From the IMG/VR virus record IMGVR_UViG_3300048580_000027, positions 1 through 20,933 of that record: a stretch of DNA of 20,933 bases; one strand, 5' to 3'. This document shows, one piece after another, positions 7,303 to 14,080 of the stretch. Position 1 is the stretch's first letter, and every line of letters starts with the position of its first letter. Source of the stretch: a virus. A program made the translations under genes and the position numbers. Under the pieces are notes generated by a model. That model was not told the DNA's origin. It saw only the letters and a list, made by a program, of their open reading frames with translations, and made no database searches.

Positions 7303-7801
7303 AGCTAGAACCAACGCAGATAATGCGGATGATGGCGTAACACTGACAGGCTCAGAAACGGTTAGCAACAAGACAATGACTGCTCCGTTGCTCAACAACG
7401 CTATTGTCGTAGCTCCAGAGGAGCGCTGGACTACATCTGCTACTACTGCAACTGGAACAATCAACTTTGATGCTGTGACCCAGGGCGTTCTTTATTACAC
7501 CAGTAGTGCTTCGGCAAACTGGACTTTGAATATTAGGGGTAACAGCACAACAACCCTCAACTCAATCCTTGCTGTGGGCGATACCATTACGGTCAACTTC
7601 CTTGTTACCAATGGTGCTACTGCCTACTATCAGACTGGGTTTCAACTAGACGGTTCTTCACAGACTATTCGTTGGTCTGGTGGAACTGCTCCTGCTGCTG
7701 GCAACGCATCCTCAACTGATGCCTATTCATTTACCATCGTAAAGACTGCAGCAACTCCGACCTATACGGTCTTTGGTGCCGGTCCAGTCAAATACGCCTA
7801 G
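7295..7801 (+). CDS. Beta-rich tail fibre-associated protein
   Basis: This gene encodes 168 residues. The N-terminus (NADDGVTLTGSETVSNKTMTAP region, about 8-29) echoes the TNKTLTAP segment of the large fibre, suggesting a shared attachment element. The remainder is beta-rich with Thr/Ala/Asn content and a DTITVNFLVTNGATAYYQ segment at about 97-114. Similar proteins sit among fibre genes of marine and freshwater phages, as I recall. It overlaps the preceding gene by eight bases and ends eight bases before the second Gly-rich adhesin. It is probably a structural or receptor-binding accessory; the precise role is unknown. Confidence 0.7.
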   Translation: MTKARTNADNADDGVTLTGSETVSNKTMTAPLLNNAIVVAPEERWTTSATTATGTINFDAVTQGVLYYTSSASANWTLNIRGNSTTTLNSILAVGDTITVNFLVTNGATAYYQTGFQLDGSSQTIRWSGGTAPAAGNASSTDAYSFTIVKTAATPTYTVFGAGPVKYA

Positions 7802-7809
7802 GAGATACA

Positions 7810-8619
7810 ATGCCATTTTTCAATCTTGTCAGTGCTGGCGGTGTGCCACTGGCAACCGTTACTGGTACTACTGGTTCACCCAACATTGACACCACTAGCC
7901 GTGCTGGTAAAACTATTTACAACTTTACTGGTTCGGGTTCTATTACCATCGGTACGGGTGGTACTGCTGAGGTATTGATTGTCGGTGGTGGTGGTGGTGG
8001 TGGAAAAACCAACGGTGAGGCAGCATCTGGTGGTGGTGCTGGTGGAGTGTTGTATGCCGCCAGTCAATTTTTACCATCCGGAACATTGACAGTTACTGTT
8101 GGTGGTGGAGGCGGGGGAGGAACATCAAACACCGACCAAGGTGGTAAAAATGGAACTTCATCCTTGATTGGTAATTTAGTATCAGTTGGCGGTGGTGGTG
8201 GACAAGCGGGAAACAGCACCTCAATAGGACTCAATGGTGGTTCCGGAAGTGGTGGCGCCGTTAGACAAGGCGTTGGTGGTACTGCTGGCTCAGGAGTGTC
8301 TGGGCAAGGAAACGCCGGTGGAGCAGGTTCTACTGTAAATGGCGGCGGAGGCGGTGGTGCTGGTGCTACTGGTTCAACTCCAAACGGCGGAAACGGAGCA
8401 GCCTATTCCATAACTGGAACATCTGTTACATACGGTGGCGGAGGAGGCGGACAAGGCACCACAAATGGTACGGGCGGGACTGGTGGTGGCGGGGCTGGCA
8501 ACAACAATGCAAACGCAACAAATGGAACTGCTAACTCTGGCGGTGGAGGTGGAGCAACTGGTGGTGCTGCGGTTGCTGGAAATGGTGGCTCTGGTCGAGT
8601 GATTGTGGTGATTGGATAA
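7810..8619 (+). CDS. Glycine-rich adhesin-like tail protein, copy 2
   Basis: This gene encodes 269 residues, with AGGAGA upstream of the ATG. The order mirrors the first Gly-rich gene: a beta lead, then VLIVGGGGGGGKTNGE (about 55-70), GGAGGVLYAASQFLPSGTLTVTVGGG, a long set of Gly runs spaced by Ser, Asn and Ala, and a closing SGRVIVVIG. It lacks the extra C-terminal domain of copy 1 and ends right after the closing strand. The polyglycine architecture points to a receptor-binding tip adhesin. Its stop overlaps the ATG of the following 'MAH' protein. Confidence 0.78.
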   Translation: MPFFNLVSAGGVPLATVTGTTGSPNIDTTSRAGKTIYNFTGSGSITIGTGGTAEVLIVGGGGGGGKTNGEAASGGGAGGVLYAASQFLPSGTLTVTVGGGGGGGTSNTDQGGKNGTSSLIGNLVSVGGGGGQAGNSTSIGLNGGSGSGGAVRQGVGGTAGSGVSGQGNAGGAGSTVNGGGGGGAGATGSTPNGGNGAAYSITGTSVTYGGGGGGQGTTNGTGGTGGGGAGNNNANATNGTANSGGGGGATGGAAVAGNGGSGRVIVVIG

Positions 8620-8864
8620 TGGCACATTTTGCACGAATTGAAGATGGTTTCGTTAGAGAAGTTATTGTTGTCAGCAACGATGTAATTATTGACCAAGATG
8701 GAATTGAGCAGGAACAGCTAGGTGTTGACTTCTGCAAGTCTTTATACGGTCAAAATACCGAGTGGGTCCAAACATCCTACAACGGCAACATTCGAGGTAA
8801 GTATGCAGGAGCTGGAGATAAGTGGGATGGTGAGAACTTCACCTATCCCGTAATCGAAGAATAA
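8619..8864 (+). CDS. Short 'MAH' tail protein, relative of 6937-7302
   Basis: This gene encodes 81 residues and starts at a TAATG overlap. It opens MAHFARIEDGFVREVIVVSN and includes WVQTSYNGNIRGKYAGAGDK, matching the TSYN...YAG.G core of the longer protein at 6937-7302. It stops shortly after, so the Pro/Trp-rich C-terminal half is absent. The ending (FTYPVIEE) looks like a natural terminus rather than a frameshift. Each Gly-rich adhesin is thus directly followed by one such protein, which argues for a functional pairing. Confidence 0.75.
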   Translation: MAHFARIEDGFVREVIVVSNDVIIDQDGIEQEQLGVDFCKSLYGQNTEWVQTSYNGNIRGKYAGAGDKWDGENFTYPVIEE

Positions 8865-8881
8865 CATAGCAAGGGGACACT

Positions 8882-9820
8882 ATGGAAATGCCATTCAACT
8901 ACGCCAAGGATGTATACGGCGGAACTGAATATATGGCTAGGACCTGGGAGAAGTTAGTCCTTCCCCATATGGTCAATATGGATAAGTACCTTTGTATGAT
9001 AGCCCCAGGCGTCACTCCTGACGCTGAGGGCATCATCAAGGATGGAAGACCGGTTATCCTCTGGCTCCACAATACCAAGTCACAGTTCAATCCTGACTAT
9101 GTGGCTAAGGTGCTGGGACATCAGTCAGTCATCGACAGGATTGCCTACATCATCGTGCCGAGTATGTGGCACAAGCTGTGGACAGCAGAGGAATTCAACA
9201 TCTCTCTGGATAGAATCAAGGTTATCCCTAACGCTATCCATCCTCTGTCCTACAACGCAGAGAAGTTCAGCAACATCAAGCAAGTCAAGATAGTTCACAC
9301 ATCAAGTGCCTACCGCGGTCTGCCTATCCTGATGAACAGCCTCAAGCATATTGACGCTGACTTCAGGCTAGAGGTCTACAACGACTACAACCCTGACCTG
9401 CACTACCACGATGACCAGGACACCATCGACAAGCGTGTGCGGTTCTTCTGGAAGACTCCACGCAGGACTGTGATGGAGGCGGTAGAGAGCGCACACATCC
9501 TCGCCTATCCGTCTATCTACCTCGAGACATTCTGCCTATCGCTGGCTGAGAGCCAGTCTGCTGGCAACCTAGCCGTCTATCCCGAACTCGGTGCTCTTAC
9601 CGAGGTAGGCGATATGCGTGGTGTGGTCTACGAGTATGACGAAGATATGGCAAAGCACGAAGCCATCTTTACTGGAGCCTTGACCCTAGCCATACAGAAG
9701 GTGCTGGCAGGGGAATGGAATCCAGCAGAACAGGTTGAATCTATCAACAGCAGGTATTCCTGGGAGAAGGTTACTCAGGATTGGATTGAGTTCGACAAAC
9801 AACTACAGGGGGACAAATGA
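8882..9820 (+). CDS. Glycosyltransferase, GT-B fold, GT4-like
   Basis: This gene encodes 312 residues, with AAGGGGA six bases before the ATG. The N-terminus has YGGTEYMA, the glycine loop typical of the acceptor side of GT4 enzymes. It continues with VILWLHNTKSQF, IIVPSMWHK and IKVIPNAI, and carries an E-x7-E motif in ETFCLSLAE followed by GNLAVYPELGALTEV, the nucleotide-sugar binding region of the C-terminal domain. The N-terminal Rossmann domain is short, as often in phage enzymes. It transfers a sugar from an activated donor to an unknown acceptor: virion protein, DNA base or host glycan. It is coupled to the next gene by an ATGA overlap. Confidence 0.82.
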   Translation: MEMPFNYAKDVYGGTEYMARTWEKLVLPHMVNMDKYLCMIAPGVTPDAEGIIKDGRPVILWLHNTKSQFNPDYVAKVLGHQSVIDRIAYIIVPSMWHKLWTAEEFNISLDRIKVIPNAIHPLSYNAEKFSNIKQVKIVHTSSAYRGLPILMNSLKHIDADFRLEVYNDYNPDLHYHDDQDTIDKRVRFFWKTPRRTVMEAVESAHILAYPSIYLETFCLSLAESQSAGNLAVYPELGALTEVGDMRGVVYEYDEDMAKHEAIFTGALTLAIQKVLAGEWNPAEQVESINSRYSWEKVTQDWIEFDKQLQGDK

Positions 9821-10584
9821 TACAAAAGCAGGAGACTGTCGCTATCGGCTGGTGCGACAACGGACTAACAGACGGCAAGTTTACAGAGGGTCTGATGACA
9901 GCAGTCATCGCAGGACCTGGCAACGGTATGCCGATTCATACCAGCATTCGAGTACAAGGTAACCAGATTGGGCGTCAGCGCCAGGTGCTCTTCGACCACT
10001 GGGCAGACAAGATGAAGACGGACTGGTTGCTCTGGGTGGACTCAGACATTGTTCTGACCCTTGATGCAATGGCTAAGCTCTGGAAGACAGCAGACAAGAT
10101 TGCTCGTCCTGTTGTATCCGGTGTCTACTTCATCTCCAAGGAGAATGAGGGAACGCTAATGCGTCCCTTCCCAGCACTCTTCAACAACGTATCTGAGTTC
10201 GCTATTCAGTACGTACACCCACTACCAGATAACGAGGTTATCCAGGTAGACCAGGCAGGCTTTGGCTTCACCCTGATGCACCGCTCTATCATCGCCAAGA
10301 TGCGAGAGAAGCACGGCAACGTCTCGTTCTTCACTGAGACTGCTGCTAGCAACGAGGATGACCACTTCGTGGGTGAGGACATTATCTTCTTCCGTAAGAT
10401 GAAAGAGGCTGGTGTTCCGCTTCACGCACACACCGGTGCGCTGGTCAAGCATATGAAGCGCTTCAGCCTTGACTTCGACTACTACGCATTGTATTGGGCG
10501 CACGAACACCTCAGGAATCAACTAAAGGAACAGCAGGAACGTGAGTCTGCAAGCGGAGATATTTCCAGTAATAAGAACGATTGA
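9817..10584 (+). CDS. Glycosyltransferase-like protein, GT-A fold with DxD motif
   Basis: This gene encodes 255 residues. WLLWVDSDIVL at about 70-80 contains the metal-binding DxD motif (Asp75, Asp77) of GT-A glycosyltransferases. It is preceded by IGRQRQVLFDHWADKMKTDW, the usual helix before the DxD strand. Further on, VDQAGFGFTLMHRSII and GEDIIFFRKMKEAGVPLHAHT resemble the acceptor loop and late His motif of GT2-like phage enzymes. It starts within the previous stop codon, so the two transferases are probably made in fixed ratio and may act one after the other on one substrate. Confidence 0.8.
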   Translation: MIQKQETVAIGWCDNGLTDGKFTEGLMTAVIAGPGNGMPIHTSIRVQGNQIGRQRQVLFDHWADKMKTDWLLWVDSDIVLTLDAMAKLWKTADKIARPVVSGVYFISKENEGTLMRPFPALFNNVSEFAIQYVHPLPDNEVIQVDQAGFGFTLMHRSIIAKMREKHGNVSFFTETAASNEDDHFVGEDIIFFRKMKEAGVPLHAHTGALVKHMKRFSLDFDYYALYWAHEHLRNQLKEQQERESASGDISSNKND

Positions 10585-10651
10585 CGATCATATCGACGAA
10601 CTCGACGGTATTGGTGTCATACAACTAAGGGAGCATAATGGCAGGTCGTGA
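10541..10651 (+). CDS. Possible small overlapping protein bridging two genes
   Basis: A 36-residue frame runs from GTG 10541 to TGA 10651, overlapping the glycosyltransferase end by 44 bases and the next gene by 14. It covers the 53-base gap in between. The peptide (IFPVIRTIDDHIDELDGIGV and onward) reads like a normal acidic amphipathic helix. AGGA repeats lie just upstream. It sits in the +1 frame relative to the upstream gene. In an operon where gaps are otherwise 0-17 bases, a coding explanation of this gap is attractive but unproven. Confidence 0.4.
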   Translation: MSLQAEIFPVIRTIDDHIDELDGIGVIQLREHNGRS

Positions 10652-12848
10652 TATTACCGAAGGTCGCGCCACGCGTGCGATTGCGGTTGACGTTGGTGTT
10701 GTCAGCTCTGATGCCATCTGGCAGAATACCAATGAGGCTTATGACATAGCTATTGGTGGGCAACCATTCTTCTATGCTATGAATGATCAGAACCCTTATA
10801 TCCGACAGACCGCTCCATTCCGTAAGGATCAGTTCGACAATGGCAAAGAGCCAGGCGAGCAGTCCCTGACCGGATGGTGGATCCGAAGCCAGTCATCCTT
10901 CCACAATGGTGACGGCATCATCTTTTATGATACCAATACTGGCGAGAACAATGTTGACTATCGCTATGCCGATAGCAAGGGTGTCAATGTATGGACCAAG
11001 GGCGAAGTAACAATGCTCAACGAGTCCAACACGGCACACGTTACTACGCACCCCATCGAATCCAACAAGCGCTCCTTCCAACAACTACGGTCTATCCAAT
11101 GGACTACTGGCGGTGTGGTCTACAACGGAGCATTGCTTCACGATGGGTACGATGTAGACAAGATCGATAGCAACGGTGTCGAGACACATTTCGTCGACTA
11201 CAACGCTGGAGCAGACGACAAGGTATACGCCATATGCGATGATGGAAGCAGTGCATTCTGGGTTACCAACGACACTGGTCCATCCGGTAAACTGGAAGTT
11301 TTCAAGAAGTCTCTTGATCTAAACTCAACCAATGCTGCGACCTCTATGTTTACGTCAGCCAGCATTACGGTTACAGCTGCTGCTATGGAGTATGTCAAAG
11401 AGCGTATCGTGATGTGTGTCAACAATTCCATCTACGAATTCTCTGCAAATACCACTTCTTTGCCGACTGCTGTCTATAGTCACGGCGATACCGATCACGT
11501 ATTTAGTAGCATCACCGCATCGGGTCCGGCTATTTATGTAGCAGGCTACGGCGGTATTCAGTCAAATATCTACAAGTTTACACTGAATACTTCTGGTGCT
11601 ATGCCAACATTGTCTCAAGCCGTTACGGCTGCCGAAATGCCAACTGGTGAGATCATCCATAAGATCTACTACTACCTTGGCTATATGATGATTGGCACAA
11701 GCAAGGGTATTAGAGCAGCACTTGTTAGCGACCAAGACGGCTCACTGCAATATGGACCACTTATCGTTGAGACAAGCCAGCCTTGCTACGACTTCGCTGC
11801 ACGTGACCACTATGTGTGGTGCGCCACATCGGTTGCTGGTGAGCCTGGTCTTATCCGCATTGACCTTTCTTCCCAGATCGATGACCTGGTTTTTGCTTGG
11901 GCTAATGACTTGTACTACCCAGGAGTGACAGGGGTCGAGACCACATCCTGCGCGTTCCTGGGTGATACCGACAGGTTGATCTACTGCACTGAGGCAAAGA
12001 GCCAGTTCTCTGTAATAACCAAGGCTAGAACATCCAACGTTGCTACCATCACCACATCAACGACTCACGACATTACAGTTGGAGAATCTATATACACCAT
12101 TGGCATTGATTCAACGTTTGATGGTGGTCCATTTACGGTTACCGCAGCTACAACTAACCGTATTTCCTACACAACCGCAACGACTGGAACCATAGCATCT
12201 ACCTCTGCTACTGGATTTACCGGTGTTGCAGGGTATAGTTACATCCAACACGCAACTAACAAGATCCCAACTGGGTATCTAACCACGGGCTTTATCCGAT
12301 ACAACACCCTTGAGCCGAAGAACTTCAAGCGTGTTATTGGTCGAGGAGACTTCACCAAGGGATCACTCACTCTCGAGATTGTAGACAAGAACAATACCGA
12401 GTACGACCTTATCACATACGACTCATCGGTTCCATCCACAGAGGTAACGACCAACGTACCAGCGGGCGCTCAAGAGTACGTAGCCTACAAGTTCCTCTTT
12501 GCCCGTGATGCTACCGACGCAAGCCAAGGTCCCATCTTCAAGGGCTATCAGGCTAAGGCGACCATCGCCACCCCACGCCAACGCGTTCTTAGATTTCCTG
12601 TGTTCAACTTCGATACCGAGACGGACAGATACAATGTCCAGACCGGCTACGAGGGAAGGGCTCAGGACCGTCTACTCTCGCTAGAGAGTGTTGAGGAAGA
12701 CGGCGATGTATTGACCTGGCAGGACTTCACTACTGGTGAGTCTAGGCAGGTAGTCATCGAAGAGATATCATTCACCCGTGAGACACCACCAGACAAGCGA
12801 TTCAGCGGATTTGGTGGCATCATCACTATGACCATTAGAACCGTATAA
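10638..12848 (+). CDS. Large virion protein, possibly tail hub or nozzle-like
   Basis: This gene encodes 736 residues, with AAGGGAG before the ATG. Repeated short beta units with turns (YAICDDGSSAFWVTNDTGPS, ERIVMCVNNSIYEFSAN, GPAIYVAGYGG, YYLGYMMIGTSKGI) suggest a beta-propeller core at about 185-420. A separate Thr-rich beta-sandwich module (TKARTSNVATITTSTTHDI to about residue 532) looks inserted; similar modules occur in many phage structural proteins. The C-terminus has a conserved-looking RFSGFGGIITMTIRTV. A propeller protein placed here would fit a short-tailed phage nozzle (compare T7 gp12), but this is structural analogy; a distal tail protein is an alternative. Confidence 0.55.
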   Translation: MAGRDITEGRATRAIAVDVGVVSSDAIWQNTNEAYDIAIGGQPFFYAMNDQNPYIRQTAPFRKDQFDNGKEPGEQSLTGWWIRSQSSFHNGDGIIFYDTNTGENNVDYRYADSKGVNVWTKGEVTMLNESNTAHVTTHPIESNKRSFQQLRSIQWTTGGVVYNGALLHDGYDVDKIDSNGVETHFVDYNAGADDKVYAICDDGSSAFWVTNDTGPSGKLEVFKKSLDLNSTNAATSMFTSASITVTAAAMEYVKERIVMCVNNSIYEFSANTTSLPTAVYSHGDTDHVFSSITASGPAIYVAGYGGIQSNIYKFTLNTSGAMPTLSQAVTAAEMPTGEIIHKIYYYLGYMMIGTSKGIRAALVSDQDGSLQYGPLIVETSQPCYDFAARDHYVWCATSVAGEPGLIRIDLSSQIDDLVFAWANDLYYPGVTGVETTSCAFLGDTDRLIYCTEAKSQFSVITKARTSNVATITTSTTHDITVGESIYTIGIDSTFDGGPFTVTAATTNRISYTTATTGTIASTSATGFTGVAGYSYIQHATNKIPTGYLTTGFIRYNTLEPKNFKRVIGRGDFTKGSLTLEIVDKNNTEYDLITYDSSVPSTEVTTNVPAGAQEYVAYKFLFARDATDASQGPIFKGYQAKATIATPRQRVLRFPVFNFDTETDRYNVQTGYEGRAQDRLLSLESVEEDGDVLTWQDFTTGESRQVVIEEISFTRETPPDKRFSGFGGIITMTIRTV

Positions 12849-12857
12849 GGAACACAA

Positions 12858-13061
12858 ATGTCACCTGCTGATTGGGCTGGATTAGCCGTAGCCGTAATGA
12901 CCCTCGTAGCTGGATTCGCAACTGCAGTACGATGGCTAGTAAAACATTACCTCAACGAACTGAAACCCAATGGCGGGTCATCACTCAAGGACAAGGTAGA
13001 TAAGCTCGACGAGAAGGTCGAGTTCCTGACAGAGATGGTAATACAAGCACTCAAGAAGTAG
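12858..13061 (+). CDS. Small membrane protein with coiled coil, holin-like
   Basis: This gene encodes 67 residues, with AAGGAA before the ATG. One hydrophobic helix (about 5-25, LAVAVMTLVAGFATAV) is followed by a basic segment, a Gly/Ser turn (NGGSS) and an amphipathic charged helix (KDKVDKLDEKVEFLTEMV at about 44-61) with a heptad pattern. It opens the lysis cassette, directly before the mini-gene and endolysin, so a holin or holin-partner role is likely. The topology is that of a single-span membrane protein with a cytoplasmic coiled coil, as in several actinophage lysis genes. Confidence 0.65.
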   Translation: MSPADWAGLAVAVMTLVAGFATAVRWLVKHYLNELKPNGGSSLKDKVDKLDEKVEFLTEMVIQALKK

Positions 13062-13068
13062 GGACGCT

Positions 13069-13155
13069 ATGAGTATCTTAGATAACCCCTGGCTGATGCC
13101 GATCAGCCCTAACATTCCAGACGACGACCTATATGAGGACGAGGATGATGAATGA
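13069..13155 (+). CDS. 28-residue acidic mini-gene in the lysis cassette
   Basis: The frame runs from ATG 13069 to TGA 13155. It is preceded by AGGGACGCT as a likely ribosome binding site, and its stop overlaps the endolysin start codon by four bases (ATGA). The peptide begins MSILDNPWLMPISPNIPDDD and ends in an acidic tail of Asp and Glu. It fills the whole space between the holin-like gene and the endolysin, and the overlap suggests coupled translation of the lysin. It may be a leader that sets endolysin translation, or a functional peptide. Confidence 0.5.
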   Translation: MSILDNPWLMPISPNIPDDDLYEDEDDE

Positions 13156-13631
13156 GCAAGAAGATAACTGTTGCAAGGACAGCACAACCTGCTGCAATCG
13201 CACTGCTCCGGCAAGCGACAGCTCTGTGGCCGAAGCGCGAGAAAGCCTCCGATGGACTCCTGCCGTCCCGAGAGCACTTGGCTCAGAGTCCTAACTCAGA
13301 CCACAACACAGGCTTTGCTGTCGACCTGACACACGATGTGTTCAAGGGACCGGACTGCGCTAAGATCTTCAAGGAATTACGCAAGGATGAGCGAGTCAAG
13401 TACCTGATCTTCCGTGGTGTGATTTGGTCACCCGAAAAAGGAGCCCGTGCATACACTGGCAAGAACCCACATATGAAACACTTGCACGTATCCATCAAAG
13501 ATGGCTATGGTAAGGATACATCTGACTGGTTCCCGTGGGTCGGTCAGAACAAGAGATGGCTACACCTCAAGAGCAAGTTCGTCCGTGTCAAACGGAGGAA
13601 GACAGAACCATCCAGTCCTAAGGAGGACTAA
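13152..13631 (+). CDS. Endolysin, M15-type peptidoglycan peptidase
   Basis: This gene encodes 159 residues. SDHNTGFAVDLTHD (residues 49-62) is the SxHxxGxAxD zinc motif of family M15 peptidases, with ligands His51 and Asp58. PHMKHLHVS (106-114) supplies the later His, most likely His110 and His112. The enzyme would cut peptide cross-bridges of the host cell wall (L-Ala-D-Glu or D-Ala-D-Ala type). The C-terminus after about 140 is a short basic tail (KSKFVRVKRRKTEPSS), not a recognisable wall-binding domain. No signal peptide is seen, so release depends on a holin. It lies between two small membrane protein genes. Confidence 0.85.
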   Translation: MSKKITVARTAQPAAIALLRQATALWPKREKASDGLLPSREHLAQSPNSDHNTGFAVDLTHDVFKGPDCAKIFKELRKDERVKYLIFRGVIWSPEKGARAYTGKNPHMKHLHVSIKDGYGKDTSDWFPWVGQNKRWLHLKSKFVRVKRRKTEPSSPKED

Positions 13632-13816
13632 TGAAAGAACAACTCAAGCAAATCTCATTGACTTGGTTCCGTGCCGCTGCTGCTGCAGCCATCGCACTCT
13701 ACCTCGCAGGTGAGACAGACCTCAAGGTTCTCGGCACTGCAGCCCTGGCTGGGTTCCTCGGACCAGTCCTCAAGTGGCTAGACCCATCTGCCCCTGAATT
13801 TGGCAGGAAGAAGTAG
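13631..13816 (+). CDS. Small membrane protein, probable holin
   Basis: This gene encodes 61 residues, with a strong AAGGAGG five bases before the ATG, overlapping the endolysin stop by one base. Two hydrophobic stretches are visible, about 12-27 (WFRAAAAAAIALYLAG) and about 33-49 (VLGTAALAGFLGPVLKW), followed by a charged tail. Size, two spans and position immediately after the lysin fit a small holin of the type common in actinophages. With 12858-13061 it gives two candidate membrane proteins for lysis; one may be holin, the other antiholin or partner. It is the last gene of the late operon. Confidence 0.72.
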   Translation: MKEQLKQISLTWFRAAAAAAIALYLAGETDLKVLGTAALAGFLGPVLKWLDPSAPEFGRKK

Positions 13817-13866
13817 GGCTCAGAATACCCCCTAAAACGCCCTAGAAGGCCCCTAGGAGCCACGAT

Positions 13867-13904
13867 ACCCCCCGACTTGGTGTGATTACATCAGGAAGGG
13901 GGGT
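13867..13904 (+). terminator. Strong terminator hairpin after the late operon
   Basis: The outer stem ACCCCCC (13867-13873) pairs with GGGGGGT (13898-13904). An inner stem CTTGGTGT (13876-13883) pairs with ACATCAGG (13888-13895), with two wobbles, around the loop GATT. The two stems are separated only by a small internal loop. The tail is T-rich but broken by C and G (CTTTCGTCGTTTCTT). It lies 50 bases after the last lysis gene and should end late transcription. A weaker CCTAG/CTAGG hairpin (13841-13857) precedes it. Confidence 0.75.
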
Positions 13905-13937
13905 CTTTCGTCGTTTCTTGGGGTCAGTTATCTGGCT

Positions 13938-13948
13938 ATAACTTGCGA
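13938..13948 (+). repeat. Direct repeat ATAACTTGCGA, copy 1
   Basis: This 11-bp sequence occurs again, identical, at 14040-14050 on the same strand. The two copies flank the TA-rich tract. The TTGCGA part could serve as a -35 element, with TATAAT at 13968-13973 (19-base spacer) or TATATA at 13966-13971 (17-base spacer). It could alternatively be a binding site for a replication or regulatory protein. Confidence 0.6.
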
Positions 13949-13950
13949 AC

Positions 13951-14043
13951 CTATATATATAAATATATATAATAGGACCCCAAAGGGGTCCTTTATATAA
14001 TATATAATTATATATATAATATATATATATATATAAATAATAA
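13951..14043. other. TA-rich low-complexity intergenic tract
   Basis: Apart from the embedded GC hairpin, this stretch is almost wholly A and T, with long alternating (TA)n runs, in a genome whose genes are of balanced base composition. It carries no credible reading frame. It lies exactly at the border between late and replication genes and is flanked by an 11-bp direct repeat. Easily melted DNA here fits a replication origin or a strong promoter region; neither is proven. It accounts for most of the only intergenic gap over 200 bases. Confidence 0.7.
13974..13992. terminator. Perfect hairpin AGGACCCC-AAA-GGGGTCCT
   Basis: This is an 8-bp perfect GC-rich stem with a 3-base loop, followed by TTATATAATATATAA. 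A-T pairs in the flanks could lengthen the stem by about seven pairs past a single bulged T. Being symmetrical and AT-flanked on both sides, it could stop transcription from either direction or extrude as a cruciform. It is the second strong hairpin after the late operon. Confidence 0.65.
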
Positions 14044-14050
14044 CTTGCGA
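14040..14050 (+). repeat. Direct repeat ATAACTTGCGA, copy 2
   Basis: Identical to 13938-13948, 102 bases apart and in the same orientation. Here the TTGCGA half is placed as a possible -35 element for the replication operon. Confidence 0.6.
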
Positions 14051-14080
14051 GTAAATTACAGGTGTGTCATAGTTCAGCTA
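14045..14080 (+). promoter_or_regulatory. Possible promoter for a leaderless replication transcript
   Basis: TTGCGA (14045-14050) and CATAGT (14068-14073) are spaced by 17 bases and partly match -35 and -10 consensus. The first base of the gene's ATG (14080) lies seven bases past the -10, where transcription would begin. No Shine-Dalgarno sequence precedes this ATG, unlike most genes here, which fits leaderless translation, common in Actinobacteria. The -10 match is only 4 of 6. Confidence 0.35.

Noticed and set aside
10638-12848. Tape measure protein
   Set aside because: The 736 residues are beta-rich throughout, with no long helical or hydrophobic stretches typical of tape measures.
13501-13713. 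Plus-strand 70-codon frame across the endolysin end and holin start
   Set aside because: The Arg/Ser-rich composition is that of a shadow. Both overlapping genes have clear motifs and ribosome binding sites.
13952-14040. TA-rich tract as an assembly artefact or mobile-element scar
   Set aside because: It is bounded by an exact direct repeat and carries a perfect GC hairpin, sits at an operon border and has no inverted-repeat or transposase remnants; a functional site is more economical, although read support is unchecked.
13817-14061. tRNA or structured RNA gene in the intergenic region
   Set aside because: I looked for cloverleaf arms, a T-loop GTTCNANNC and a CCA end and found none. The hairpins are explained as terminators.
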